DNA of 64,000 nucleotides from Paenirhizobium selenitireducens ATCC BAA-1503 (GCF_000518785.1 NZ_JAEG01000008.1:248001-312000); one strand, 5' to 3'; counted from the stretch's first letter, positions 35,309-46,217 are shown. Notes: generated by a model not told the origin, from the sequence alone. Numbers and translations: made by a program.

Positions 35309-36238
35309 ATCGGGCGGAGCATTGCTCAGGATCTTTTCCAGCAGCTTCGCGCGCTCGTCGCAAACGGCGACAAGATGGCCGAGCAGGGCTTCGCCGCTGT
35401 TGACGGCGGGCCGGCTCGCCGGCCGCAGCGCCGACACGAGAAAGCTGATGCGATGTGAGATCGCCCGGATCACGACCGGCCTGTCGCGATAGCTCAGCGC
35501 CGTCAGCGGATTGACGATCGCCACGCCGAGACCGCAGGCCACCATCTCGCAAACCGCATTCGCGGATTGCGTTCCGATCGACATCTTGGGTGTCACGCCC
35601 GCCTCGTCGAACATGCGGTCGATCTGCATCCGGAATGGATCGTTCTCGCCAAGCGAAATGAAATCCACATCGCGAAAATCCTCCGGCGCTAGGACCCGTT
35701 TGTCCGACAATGGATGGCCGGCCGGCAGAACGCAGACCTGATGGAAGCTGCCGACCGTGACCACCTCGGCATTGTCCGAGGAATAGCTCCCCTCGACGAG
35801 TCCGATGTCGAAATTGAAGCCCGAAATCGGCGACTGGTTTCGCGGGTCGGCGGTATCGATGCGCACGGAGACATGCGGATGACTGCCCATCAGCCGTCGC
35901 AGGGCTTCCGGCAACAGGTTCTGCGCGAAGGCCGGCAGCGTGGCGATATAGAGGATCTCGTCATAGGAGCGGCGAAGGCCCTCGACGCAGGCATTGATGC
36001 GGTCGAGGCCGATGAAGGACGCCTGGACCTCGTGGTAGAGCTTCAGCGCCAGGGCCGTCGGATGCAGACGCTGGCGCCGACGCTCGAACAGCAGGAAACC
36101 GACGGTATCCTCGAGACGCCTGAGCTCGCGGGTGATCGTCGGCTGCGACGAAGCCAGGGCCGCGGCGGCGGCCGTCACCGTTCCGAATTTCATCGTGGCG
36201 CGAAATACTTCGATCTGCCGCAGATTGAGCTCGCCCAT
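35294..36238 (-). CDS. LysR-family regulator of peptide module 2
   Basis: A 314-residue LysR regulator. The HTH is MGELNLRQIEVFRATMKFG, with LASSQPTITRELRRLED, followed by an effector domain (EILYIATLPAFAQNLLP). It has the style of the NocR/OccR/GltC-like amino-acid catabolism group. It is divergent from the second serine hydrolase, 186 bases apart, and so probably regulates module 2. No clear palindrome was found in that gap. Confidence 0.9.
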   Translation of the reverse strand: MGELNLRQIEVFRATMKFGTVTAAAAALASSQPTITRELRRLEDTVGFLLFERRRQRLHPTALALKLYHEVQASFIGLDRINACVEGLRRSYDEILYIATLPAFAQNLLPEALRRLMGSHPHVSVRIDTADPRNQSPISGFNFDIGLVEGSYSSDNAEVVTVGSFHQVCVLPAGHPLSDKRVLAPEDFRDVDFISLGENDPFRMQIDRMFDEAGVTPKMSIGTQSANAVCEMVACGLGVAIVNPLTALSYRDRPVVIRAISHRISFLVSALRPASRPAVNSGEALLGHLVAVCDERAKLLEKILSNAPPDTRRR

Positions 36239-36424
36239 TTCGTTCGCCTCTCCAGTCCCCGACCATGCCGATCATATCAGATTTGAATGAACTGGCAGCG
36301 AATCTTTCGTATCGGCATATCCGGATCGGGCATAGAGTTCACGCATGTAAATCATGACGTTGCACTTCATCCGGGTCGGTTCGCGCCGTTTCCGGAAAGG
36401 CAATCTGCTATCTCGGGTTGACAC

Positions 36425-37342
36425 GTGGACAAGGCAGGCTTCGGTATACTTCTGGACGGGATCATCAGCCTCGCGGTCGAACGCAGCGGCGGAAAACTGG
36501 AGGCCGGCGATATCGGCATTGCGCTTGCGATCCACGACCGGCCGCTGCGCGTCGTCGATCCCGGTCCCTTGTCTTCGATCCTGTCCTTCAGCTACCGGTG
36601 CGACGTACCGGTCTATCCCGCAAGCGTGGTGAAGCTCTTCTGCCTGCATGCCTTCACGGCCTTCGAGGCAATGGGCCGTTTCACACCGAATGACGAGGAT
36701 CGGCGCGCCGCCCGCGCGATGATCGAGCTTTCCTCGAACGAGGCCACGGCATTCCTCATGGGACGCCTCACCGGTGCGTTCGACGGTCCCTGTCTGGACG
36801 ACGATGCGCTGACTGAATGGCTTCGTGATCGCCACGGCGTGCAGGATTGGCTGACAGGTCTCCGCAAACCTGAATTCCGCGACATCAACGTGCTGCACGC
36901 CACCTATGAGGACAGCCCCTATGGCTGCGCCTATCAGGCTCGGTCCCGCTCGCCGGGAAACCGGCTGACGGCGCGGGCATGCCTGGCGCTGATGCACGAC
37001 ATTGCCCGCGGCGCCTCATCGTCACCGGGCTGGATGATGGAGCTGATGGACCGCACCCGCGAGCGACAGACCTTTGCGGAAACCGGCATTCCGCCCGAGG
37101 GCGATCAGGTGAGAGGCTTTCTCGGCGAAGGCATGCCGGAAAGCACGCGGTTGTGGTCGAAGGCCGGCCACACGAGCTGGACCCGCCACGATCTGGTCTA
37201 CGCAGAGACGGCATCGGGACGCAGCTTCGTCGCCTGCGTGATGACGGACAGCCGCTGGTCGGCAGCCGACACGACCCTGTTTCCGGATATCGGGCGGCTC
37301 ATCCACGAGGCCGTTCTTGAGGACGGTCACAACCAGGCCTGA
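36425..37342 (+). CDS. serine hydrolase, class A beta-lactamase-like (module 2)
   Basis: A 305-residue protein with a GTG start, paralogous to 27859-28785. The motifs are S67-V-V-K70 (YPASVVKLFCLHAF), SSN in IELSSNEATAF and KAG in LWSKAGHTSW. No signal peptide is visible, so it is probably cytoplasmic. It heads the second import module, 99 bases before the binding-protein gene, and is divergent from a LysR gene. True class A beta-lactamases have a KTG box and a Glu166 loop; the KAG box and lack of export make a peptidase/amidase role more likely than drug resistance. This is inference. Confidence 0.83.
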   Translation: MDKAGFGILLDGIISLAVERSGGKLEAGDIGIALAIHDRPLRVVDPGPLSSILSFSYRCDVPVYPASVVKLFCLHAFTAFEAMGRFTPNDEDRRAARAMIELSSNEATAFLMGRLTGAFDGPCLDDDALTEWLRDRHGVQDWLTGLRKPEFRDINVLHATYEDSPYGCAYQARSRSPGNRLTARACLALMHDIARGASSSPGWMMELMDRTRERQTFAETGIPPEGDQVRGFLGEGMPESTRLWSKAGHTSWTRHDLVYAETASGRSFVACVMTDSRWSAADTTLFPDIGRLIHEAVLEDGHNQA

Positions 37343-37441
37343 CGACAGATTTGCCTCGCGGCACACCGCGGGGCGGAAAGAGCATCATAAGAAATGCTCG
37401 CATGCATGAAGATACAAAAGAACCAATAGAGGGATACTGCC

Positions 37442-39067
37442 ATGACATTAGTGAAGACATCCGCTGGCTGCCTGCGTTCGGCCCGCCTGCTGCTTGCCGC
37501 AACGGCAATCAGCATTCTTGCCCAGTTCTCGCCGGTGATGGCGCAGAACCCGATCCCCGGCGGCACGCTGCATCTGCCGGCCCCCTACAGCTCGGCGCTG
37601 AAGTCGCTCGATCCGCACATCACCTATGAATCGCAGGACATGGCCGTCTCCAAGGCCTTCCACCGCGCGCTCTACACCTGGGATTCGGCCGAGAACCGGC
37701 CGGCGCTCGATCTGGCAACCGCGGTCGAAACCTCGTCCGACGGCAAGACCTTCACCTACAAGCTCCGCGACAACGCCTATTTCCACAATGGTCGCAAGAT
37801 GACGGCGGATGACCTGATCTGGTCGTACACCCGCATCATGGATCCGCAGAAAGGCTATCCGGGTTCGCCGATGATCTCGGAAATCGTCGGCGCGGAAGAC
37901 TACGCCGCCGGCAAGGCCACCTCGATCTCCGGCTTGAAGAAGATCGACGACTTTACCCTTGAGATCACCTTCAAGAACTACCTCGAGCCGGGCACCCTGC
38001 TGTTCGAAGCCGTGACCGCCATCCTGCCGAAGGAAGAGGCCGACAAGCCGGAATTCCTGTCGCATCCCGTCGGCCTCGGCCCGTTCCGCTTCGTCGAGCA
38101 TGTCGAGGGTTCGCGCGTCGTCGGCGAGAAATTCGACAAGTACTACAAGCCCGGCCAGCCTTATGCGGACCGCGTGGAGTTCACCATCACGGATGAATAC
38201 AGCACCCTCGACGTCGCCTTCCGCGCCGGCGAACTGGATGCCACCGTGCTTTCGGGCGGCGCCTATGCCGCCTACAAGGCCGATCCGGAACTGTCGAAGG
38301 GCCTGATCGAGGTTGCCGAGCTCTTCACCCGCCACATGGGCATGAACGTCCAGAAGGCACCCTTCGACGATGTTCGCGTGCGCCAGGCGATCAACTATGC
38401 CGTCGACCGCGACATCATCATCCGCAAGCTGCTGAAGGACAAGGCGTTCAAGGCCACGGGCTGGCTGCCGATGACCTCGGTCGCCTTCGACAAGGACCGC
38501 ACGCCCTATGCCTATGATCCGGAAAAGGCCAAGCAGCTCCTGAAGGAAGCCGGTTACGGCGACGGCTTCGAATTCGAGGCCATGGTCACCGATGGCGAAA
38601 GCACGCTCGGCGTGTTGCAGGCGATGACGCCCTTCCTCGCGGCGGTCGGCATCACCGCCAAGCCGAAGGTGGTGGAATCGGGCGTTCTGCTCGATGCGAT
38701 CAATGCCGGCGAAGCCATGGCATGGTTCCGCTCCAACGGCACGGGTCCCGATCCGGTCGGCGCGCTGCGCTGCTTCGACAGCCGCGTCTCACGCTCGGCC
38801 TGCAACCGCAGCGGCTATGCCGATCCGAAGTTCGACGCCATGATCGATGCCGCCTCGTCCGACCCCGATCCCAAGCGCCGCATTGAACTGGCCAAGGAAG
38901 CCGACGGCTACATCTTCGAGCAGGCGCCGGTGTGGTTCCACAATTACAACAAGGCCGTCGTCGCCACGCAGCCCTGGGTGCACGGCGTCGATTCCAATGT
39001 GACCGAAGCCGCCATCCTCGAAGTCGACCAGATCTGGCTTGATGAGAACGCCCCGGGACGCAACTAA
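37442..39067 (+). CDS. peptide ABC transporter substrate-binding protein (DppA-like)
   Basis: A 541-residue SBP_bac_5 family periplasmic protein. It has a long N-region and signal (LLLAATAISILAQFSPVMAQ, cleavage near 36). Family blocks are LKSLDPHITYESQDMAV, DGKTFTYKLRDNAYFHNG and MGMNVQKAPFDDVRVRQA. It is the first transporter gene of module 2. It differs from the module-1 binding protein enough to imply a different ligand. A ribosome site GAGGG precedes the ATG. Confidence 0.93.
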   Translation: MTLVKTSAGCLRSARLLLAATAISILAQFSPVMAQNPIPGGTLHLPAPYSSALKSLDPHITYESQDMAVSKAFHRALYTWDSAENRPALDLATAVETSSDGKTFTYKLRDNAYFHNGRKMTADDLIWSYTRIMDPQKGYPGSPMISEIVGAEDYAAGKATSISGLKKIDDFTLEITFKNYLEPGTLLFEAVTAILPKEEADKPEFLSHPVGLGPFRFVEHVEGSRVVGEKFDKYYKPGQPYADRVEFTITDEYSTLDVAFRAGELDATVLSGGAYAAYKADPELSKGLIEVAELFTRHMGMNVQKAPFDDVRVRQAINYAVDRDIIIRKLLKDKAFKATGWLPMTSVAFDKDRTPYAYDPEKAKQLLKEAGYGDGFEFEAMVTDGESTLGVLQAMTPFLAAVGITAKPKVVESGVLLDAINAGEAMAWFRSNGTGPDPVGALRCFDSRVSRSACNRSGYADPKFDAMIDAASSDPDPKRRIELAKEADGYIFEQAPVWFHNYNKAVVATQPWVHGVDSNVTEAAILEVDQIWLDENAPGRN

Positions 39068-39170
39068 GTCTCCCATTCCAGTCAAATCCAACCTTTCCGG
39101 CCAACCTTTCCGGTTCGGGCGTCGCGTGTCATCCATGCGGCGTCCGAGTCCCGGAACAGAGGAACACTTC

Positions 39171-40103
39171 ATGCTGATGGTGATTGCGCGGCGGCTGATG
39201 CAGGCGCTTCTGACCGTCGCCGTCGTGGTGACGCTCGTCTTCCTGCTGTTCAGCGTCATACCCGGCAGCTTCGTCACGTCGCTGGTCGGTGAAAAACGCG
39301 ATATCGATCCCAAGGTCATGGCCCGGATCGAGGAGCAGCTTCATCTGAACGATCCCTTGCCGGAGCGCTTCGGACGTTATGCCGCCGACCTCGCGCGCGG
39401 GGATCTCGGAACCTCCTTCTCCACCCGCCGGCCGGTGATCGACATGCTGGAAAGCCGCATCGTCGCGTCCTTCCGGCTGGCCTGTGCCGCCATCCTGTTT
39501 GCCGTCGCCATCGGCCTGCCGCTCGGCTTCATCGCGGCTGCAAGGCCGGGAAGCTGGATCGACATGCTGGCGATGATGGGGGCGGTTTCGGGGCTTTCCG
39601 TACCCGGCTTCTGGTTCGGCCTCCTGGCGATGTACTTCTTCTCGCTGCAACTGGGTTGGCTGCCGACATTCGGCTACGGGCAGGGCGGACTGCGGCATCT
39701 CGTGCTGCCGGCGCTCACCCTTGGCATCGGCCCGATGGCGCTTCTCGCCAGAACCACGCGGGCGGCCGTGCTCGAAGTGCGCGGCGCCGATTTCATCCGC
39801 ACGGCGCGCTCCAAGGGCATGAGCGAAACCCGCATCGTCACCCGGCATCTGGCGCGCAATGCCTTCGTTCTGGTGCTGACGACGATCGGCCTGCAGTTCG
39901 GCTCCATGCTCGGCGGCTCGGTGGTGATCGAAAGCCTGTTCGCATGGCCGGGCGTCGGATCGCTGCTCATCCAGTCCGTCTCGCTGCGCGACATTCCCGC
40001 GGTGCAGGGCTGCATTCTCGTCATCGTGCTGTTCTTCCTGCTCATCAACACGCTGGTCGACATCGCCTACATGCTGATCGATCCGAGGATCCGCTACCGA
40101 TGA
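39171..40103 (+). CDS. peptide ABC transporter permease (DppB type)
   Basis: A 310-residue permease. The ATG at 39171 (MLMVIARRLMQALLTV, with AGAGGAAC upstream) was chosen over an upstream ATG that adds an implausible basic extension. The EAA loop is DFIRTARSKGMSETRIVTRHLARN and the family end IAYMLIDPRIRYR. Its stop overlaps the next ATG by four bases. The 103 bases before it contain a short direct repeat (CCAACCTTTCCGG twice). Confidence 0.93.
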   Translation: MLMVIARRLMQALLTVAVVVTLVFLLFSVIPGSFVTSLVGEKRDIDPKVMARIEEQLHLNDPLPERFGRYAADLARGDLGTSFSTRRPVIDMLESRIVASFRLACAAILFAVAIGLPLGFIAAARPGSWIDMLAMMGAVSGLSVPGFWFGLLAMYFFSLQLGWLPTFGYGQGGLRHLVLPALTLGIGPMALLARTTRAAVLEVRGADFIRTARSKGMSETRIVTRHLARNAFVLVLTTIGLQFGSMLGGSVVIESLFAWPGVGSLLIQSVSLRDIPAVQGCILVIVLFFLLINTLVDIAYMLIDPRIRYR

Positions 40104-40929
40104 AACTCCTCCAACTCCTGCGCCCCAATCTCTTCGTCGGCGGGCTGATCCTGGTCATCATGGTCTTCGTCGCGCTCTTCGCGCCGCTGATCGCAACCCA
40201 TGATCCCGTTCTCGACGCCAATCTCATCTACGCCGAGGAGCCACCGGGCGGAGCATTCCTGATGGGAACGGACGAACAGGGCCGCGACATCTTCAGCCGC
40301 GTGGTCTACGGCGCCCGCATCTCGCTCACCATCGGGCTGGTCGTGCAGCTCATGAACACCTGCATCGGCGTGGCGCTGGGTCTCTCGGCCGGCTATTTCG
40401 GCGGCTGGTGGGATGAATTCGTCCAAGGCCTCACCAACCTGATGCTGTCCATCCCGACGGTGGTCTTCGCGCTGGCGCTGATGGCCGTACTCGGGCCGGG
40501 GGTCACGAGCCTGCTGATCGCGCTCGGCATGACCGACTGGGCCTATAGCTGTCGCATCAGCCGCGCACAGGTCCTGTCGCAGAAGTCGCGCAGCTATGTG
40601 CAGGCGGCGCAGACCATGGGCTACGGACGCTTTCACATCATGTTCCGCGAGCTTCTGCCGAACATCGCAGGTCCGCTGGTGGTGATCGCGACCATGGGCA
40701 TCGGCTCGGCGATCATGGCCGAGGCTTCGCTCTCCTTCCTCGGGCTGGGCGTCGTGCCGCCCGCGCCGAGCTGGGGTTCCATGCTCTCCCACGCGCGGGA
40801 GCAGCTGATGGTCTCTCCCTGGATCGCCATCTTCCCCGGCGTAGCGCTTTTCCTCACGGTTCTCGGGTTCAATCTGCTCGGCGATGGTCTGCGCGACCTC
40901 ATCGATCCGCAGGGGAAGGCACGGCGGGC

Positions 40930-40933
<4 letters not shown>
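40100..40933 (+). CDS. peptide ABC transporter permease (DppC type)
   Basis: A 277-residue permease of normal length, without the long insert of its module-1 counterpart. It has FLMGTDEQGRDIFSRVVYGARIS after TM1, the EAA loop YVQAAQTMGYGRFHIMFRELLPN and the end GDGLRDLIDPQG. It overlaps both neighbours by four bases (ATGA junctions), indicating tight coupling. Confidence 0.94.
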
Positions 40934-41902
<969 letters not shown>

Positions 41903-41910
<8 letters not shown>

Positions 41911-42910
41911 TGTCACCATGAAAAATCTTGAGGCCGACCGTCCCGATATCCTGCGCATCGAAGATCTCAGGGTCCACTATCCCGTTCGTCAGGGCTTCGG
42001 TTTCCGGCACGGCCTGCTCAAGGCCGTCGATGGCGTGACCCTCGACCTGAAGGCCGGCGAGTGTCTCGGCCTCGTGGGGGAATCGGGTTGCGGAAAATCG
42101 ACGCTCGCGCAAGCCATTCTCGGCCTCGTGCCGGCGAGCGGCGGGCGGATCGTGCTCGACGGACAGGACATAAGCAGCGCGAGCCACCAGTCCCAGCGGC
42201 TGGACCGCGCCCGCATCGTGCAGATGGTGTTTCAGGACCCGTTCGCCTCGCTGAACCCCCGGCACACTGTCGGCCAGAGCCTTGGCGGGCCGCTGAAGCT
42301 CCACGGCATCGGCAATGCCGCCGAGCGGGAAGACCGCGTTGCGGACATGCTGCGCAAGGTGGGCCTCAGGCCCGATGCGGCCAAACGGTATCCGCACGAG
42401 TTTTCCGGCGGCCAGCGGCAGCGCATCTGTATTGCGCGCGCCCTGATCGTCGAACCGAAGCTCGTCGTCTGCGACGAGCCGGTATCCGCGCTCGACGTCT
42501 CCATCCGGGCGCAGATCATCAACCTGCTTCTGGAGTTGAAGAACGAACTTGGCGTGGCCCTCCTGATGATCTCCCACGATCTCGGCGTCGTGGAACACAT
42601 GTGCGATCGCATCGCCGTCATGTATCTCGGCCGGATCGTCGAGCAGGGAGGCTGGAACGAGATCTTCACCGCGCCGGCCCATCCCTACACCCGCTCGCTG
42701 ATCGCCTCGATACCCGATCCGATGAACCCGGTTTCCGGGAGCATCCGGCTTCACGGGGAAATCCCCTCGGCTCTCGATCCGCCGCCGGGCTGCGCGTTCA
42801 ACCCGCGCTGCAGCCAGGCGATTGCAGCCTGCCGGGCGGGCCCTGTCCCCGAATTCTCCGCTTTGTCACCGACGCATCAAGCGCGTTGCCATCTCTTGCA
42901 AGGTCTCTGA
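41903..42910 (+). CDS. peptide ABC transporter ATPase (DppF type)
   Basis: A 335-residue second ATPase of module 2: Walker A GESGCGKST, signature FSGGQRQRI, Walker B VVCDEPVSALD, and the C-terminal Cys-rich extension GCAFNPRCSQAIAACR. The gene after it starts one base past its stop, so the fused hydrolase is part of the same operon. Confidence 0.94.
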
Positions 42911-42911
42911 C

Positions 42912-44444
42912 ATGAACGACACTTCCGCTTCCCTTCTCGTCCAGCCGGTCATCACGGTGCGTGCCGGACAGGATCCGGACCAGCCCCACCGGGGTACGCT
43001 CACCATCGGCAACTGGACGGTGCCCTGCGCCGTCGGCCGCTCGGGCCTGCGCGATCCGGCGCTGAAGCGCGAGGGAGACGGCGCAACCCCGATCGGCACC
43101 TTCCCGCTGCGATACGGCTTCTACGACCCTGAAGCGCTGGGCGACGAGCCGCGCTCGTTTGCCTTTCCCTTCCTCGAGAAGCCGGCGAACTACAACTGGG
43201 TCGAGGATCCCGAAAGCCCGTTCTACAACCAGTTCGTGCTCGACATGTCGCCGGAAGCGAAGGTTCGCACCGGCGAGCGGCTGTTCGATCTCTTCATCCC
43301 CGTCGGCTGGAACGACTCCACCCCGCGGGCGGCAGGCGGCAGCGCCATCTTCATGCATGCCGCCCGGCCGGATTTCAGCGGCACGCAGGGCTGCGTCGCC
43401 ATTGCCCATGACCAGTTGCTGGAATTCGCCAGCCGGCTTCAGCCCGGCATGATGATCGACATCGCGCCCGCCGATGCTGCGGAGAAAGCCGCCGCCGCGA
43501 GCCCCACCGAAGTGATGGAATGCGTGACGTTCCGGGCGCTCCAGCCGGGGCCGCGGCTGATCGTCACCGGCTCCGTGCACGGCAACGAGTCCTGCGGACC
43601 GCTGGCGATTTCCCGCATCATCGCCGAATTCCGCTCCGGCCGGCTGAAGCTCGCCCGCGGCAGCGTGACTTTCGTTCCGGTGGTCAATGCGCTCGCCTAC
43701 CGCTGGAACCGCCGGGAGGGCGACCGCAATCTCAATCGTAACCTGAGCGAAAAGCCCGTGCCGGTGGATAACGAAGATCGCATCGCCAACGTCCTGTGCC
43801 CGATTTTGCGGGAACACGACGTGCTCATAGACCTTCATTCGTTCAGCGCACCTGGCCTTCCCTTCGCGCTCATCGGCCCGAGGGACAATCACGACTGGCT
43901 CGAACCGTTCGACAAGGCAATGCAGGAGGAAGAACTCGTCAAGGCACTCGGCCTGCCGATGATCCTGCATGGCTGGATGAGCGCCCATGAACGCGCCTCC
44001 CTGGTCCGGCTCGGCAAGGGCTATCCGTATGAAGCGGTGTCCCATGGCGTGGGCACTGCGGAATACATGCGCTTCGCCGGCGGATATGCCGTGACCGTCG
44101 AGTGCGGCAGTCACGACGATCCGGAAGCGCCGCGCCGCGCCTACAGGACCATCCTCAACGGGCTTGCGCATCTCGGGCTGACGGATGCGCCCCTCCCACC
44201 CGACGCCGCCCCGGCCCAGGCATGGGAAATCGATGTGGCCGTGATGGCCAACAGCGACGAGGACCGGCTGGTGAGGCAGTTTTCGGCGGGCGAACCGGTC
44301 CAGGAGGGCGATCGCATCGGAACGCGGGTCACCGGCGAGGAAATCCGCGCGCCCTATGACGGCGCAATCATCTTCGCCAGCATCAATTCTCCCGCGGGGA
44401 GCGAATTGTGCTTCTTCTGCAAACCGAGCCAACGTTTCGGCTGA
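42912..44444 (+). CDS. fusion of L,D-transpeptidase (YkuD-like) and zinc aspartoacylase/succinylglutamate desuccinylase-like domain
   Basis: A 510-residue, apparently cytoplasmic two-domain protein; no signal peptide is seen. The N-terminal domain (about 15-185) has the L,D-transpeptidase layout: KREGDGATPIGTFPLRYG, DDP-like EDPESPFYNQFV, and the catalytic block FMHAARPDFSGTQGCVAI with His149 and Cys161. The C-terminal domain (about 195-505) is a zinc M14-like deacylase: VTGSVHGNE (H223, E226), second zinc His in IDLHSF (H309) and catalytic Glu in VECGSH (E397). It is the last gene of module 2, one base after the ATPase. I know both families separately; the fusion is unusual. The likely substrate is an imported, modified peptide. 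Confidence 0.85.
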   Translation: MNDTSASLLVQPVITVRAGQDPDQPHRGTLTIGNWTVPCAVGRSGLRDPALKREGDGATPIGTFPLRYGFYDPEALGDEPRSFAFPFLEKPANYNWVEDPESPFYNQFVLDMSPEAKVRTGERLFDLFIPVGWNDSTPRAAGGSAIFMHAARPDFSGTQGCVAIAHDQLLEFASRLQPGMMIDIAPADAAEKAAAASPTEVMECVTFRALQPGPRLIVTGSVHGNESCGPLAISRIIAEFRSGRLKLARGSVTFVPVVNALAYRWNRREGDRNLNRNLSEKPVPVDNEDRIANVLCPILREHDVLIDLHSFSAPGLPFALIGPRDNHDWLEPFDKAMQEEELVKALGLPMILHGWMSAHERASLVRLGKGYPYEAVSHGVGTAEYMRFAGGYAVTVECGSHDDPEAPRRAYRTILNGLAHLGLTDAPLPPDAAPAQAWEIDVAVMANSDEDRLVRQFSAGEPVQEGDRIGTRVTGEEIRAPYDGAIIFASINSPAGSELCFFCKPSQRFG

Positions 44445-44491
44445 CCGGTGATCGGCGCCAGATCCGGTGCATCGGCATCGCAGAGCAGGGA

Positions 44492-44966
44492 CTAAACACC
44501 TAGATTGTGATCTATGACGACGAGCCGGTGAGTTGTCTCCAACCAAAGGAGATTGGGATTGCCTCCAGCGTCTGTGAGTGTGCGGTCGCCGTTTTTGATC
44601 CACCAATCGAAAGCAGCGATATCACGCTTCAGGTCGGCCGGAGCGTGCTGGATGTGAACAAACGACATCTCATTAGCGTTCTCAACGTTCTCTGAGCCGA
44701 ACAGCAATCCGGATCCGAGGTCTCGCAAAGGCCCGTCACGACCTGCTTCATACAGATCTCGCGGCACCGTAACGATGCAAAATCGGGGAATGGGCAAACC
44801 CGGTTGTCGCGCGAGTTGGCCCGCCACCCGCTCTTTCACCAGGGACTCGTAGCCAGCTCCTTTGCCTTTAACAAAATAGAGCTTACCGTCCGAGCCACGA
44901 CAAATATAGGGCTCCGTCACCCCCCTGCTCCGACCGCCTCAGCACTTCGTCGATTTCGGTCGGCAT
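44492..44966 (-). pseudogene. HipA-like kinase gene, frameshifted and truncated
   Basis: The longest frame, from GTG 44920, gives 142 residues resembling the N-terminal half of HipA-like kinase (PF20613-type) proteins: PYICRGSDGKLYFVKGKGAG, then LVKERVAGQLARQPGLPIP and FDWWIKNGDRTLTDAGGNPN. It stops just after VVIDHN, where the family goes on for about 90 residues. The natural start MPTEIDEVLRRSEQ is upstream at 44966 in another frame, separated by one extra base in a run of six C (44920-44925). It is therefore broken at both ends. Confidence 0.7.
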
Positions 44967-45133
44967 AGGCCCTCACGCATACACGTTATGCCTACTCTTA
45001 ATTCATACAGTAAATTGAAGTCCAAGAGCGAGGAAGTGCCGAGAATGTGGCGCTGACCGATTTTGGCAAACGCATCGAGCATTAAATCGAAGCAGGCGAA
45101 TTCGGAAAAACCTTACGGCCCAAAGTCCAGCCA

Positions 45134-45223
45134 TGGCGGAGAGGGTGGGATTCGAACCCACGATACGGTTGCCCGTATGCCGCATTTCGAGTGCGGTGCT
45201 TTCGACCACTCAGCCACCTCTCC
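45134..45223 (-). tRNA. tRNA-Ser (anticodon CGA)
   Basis: The minus strand folds as a class II tRNA. The acceptor stem is GGAGAGG paired with CCTCTCC, the anticodon stem is CCGCA/TGCGG with loop CTCGAAA (anticodon CGA, reading UCG), the variable arm TACGG/CCGTA is long, and the T-loop is GGGTTCGAATCCC. CCA is encoded (45134-45136). The long variable arm and anticodon identify serine. Confidence 0.97.
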
Positions 45224-45319
45224 GCTTTGCTGGTCGGCGCAAGTTATGCGCGGGCTGTCTCTTAGCGGGCAAATGTCGGGCTTGCAAGGGCGAAAATCCA
45301 ACTATCTCAAGCTTTCATC

Positions 45320-45348
45320 TTGACAGTTTTTTGCCCGTCACGTATGCG
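45320..45348 (+). promoter_or_regulatory. probable sigma-70 promoter of rplU-rpmA
   Basis: TTGACA at 45320-45325, a 17-base spacer, then TATGCG at 45343-45348. It lies about 170 bases before rplU. The long leader that follows may carry ribosomal-protein control; no specific structure was identified. The rest of 45224-45519 has no gene. Confidence 0.55.
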
Positions 45349-45519
45349 AGCCGTGAATTAGACATGGGCCAACTGTGTCCTGATTTCTCCGCCCCGGCGG
45401 AACTCCACCGGCAGGCGCCGCGATCGCTCGCGATTTCTGGGCCTGCTTCAACATCGACTGACAAGAAGACGGCCGCCTGGTTGCCAGGCAGAGCCGGAAC
45501 GAACATGAAAGGATAACCA

Positions 45520-45834
45520 ATGTTCGCAGTCATCAAGACCGGCGGTAAGCAGTACCGCGTGAGCGCCAACGACGTGCTGACCATCGAAAAGCTGGAAGCC
45601 GAAGCGGGCGCAACTATCGAATTCACTGAAGTTCTCATGGTCGGCGTTGGTGCCGATGCCAAGATCGGCCTGCCCTTCGTGGCCGGCGCATCGGTCAAGG
45701 CAGAAGTCGTCGAGCAGAACCGTGGCAAGAAGGTGATCGCGTTCAAGAAGCGTCGTCGCCAGAATTCCAAGCGTTCGCGCGGCCACCGCCAGCACCATAC
45801 CGTCGTTCGCATCACCGACATCGTCGCTGCGTAA
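45520..45834 (+). CDS. rplU: 50S ribosomal protein L21
   Basis: A 104-residue ribosomal protein, near-typical length, starting [20 protein letters not shown]. The conserved C-terminal basic block is [20 protein letters not shown]. It binds 23S rRNA in the large subunit. It is followed 38 bases later by rpmA, the universal partner, as one operon ending at the terminator at 46218. A ribosome site AAAGGA precedes the ATG. Confidence 0.98.
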   Translation: MFAVIKTGGKQYRVSANDVLTIEKLEAEAGATIEFTEVLMVGVGADAKIGLPFVAGASVKAEVVEQNRGKKVIAFKKRRRQNSKRSRGHRQHHTVVRITDIVAA

Positions 45835-45872
45835 CGGTCAACGAGACAACAGGTTTTTAAAGGAGAACTCCA

Positions 45873-46145
45873 ATGGCACACAAAAAAGCTGGCGGTTCGT
45901 CGCGTAACGGTCGCGATTCGAATTCCAAGCGCCTTGGCGTGAAGAAGTTTGGTGGCGAAGCCGTCATTCCAGGCAACATCATCGTACGTCAGCGCGGTAC
46001 CCAGTGGCATCCGGACGCCAATGTCGGCATGGGCAAGGATCATACCGTATTTTCGCTCATTGAAGGCAATGTCGCTTACCGTACCAAGGCCAATGGCAAG
46101 GTTTACGTGTCGGTGATGCCGAAAGCGGCGGAAGCAGCGGAATAA
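45873..46145 (+). CDS. rpmA: 50S ribosomal protein L27
   Basis: A 90-residue L27, starting [20 protein letters not shown], with [23 protein letters not shown]. The N-terminal tail reaches the peptidyl-transferase centre. It has no Firmicutes-type cleavable extension. It has a ribosome site AAGGAG and is transcribed with rplU. Confidence 0.98.
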   Translation: MAHKKAGGSSRNGRDSNSKRLGVKKFGGEAVIPGNIIVRQRGTQWHPDANVGMGKDHTVFSLIEGNVAYRTKANGKVYVSVMPKAAEAAE

Positions 46146-46217
46146 AGCCGGTTAAGCTCTAAAGCAGCCGGCGTCTCATCGACCCGGCTGGCCGTACCAG
46201 GTTCAGTCTAGAAAACA

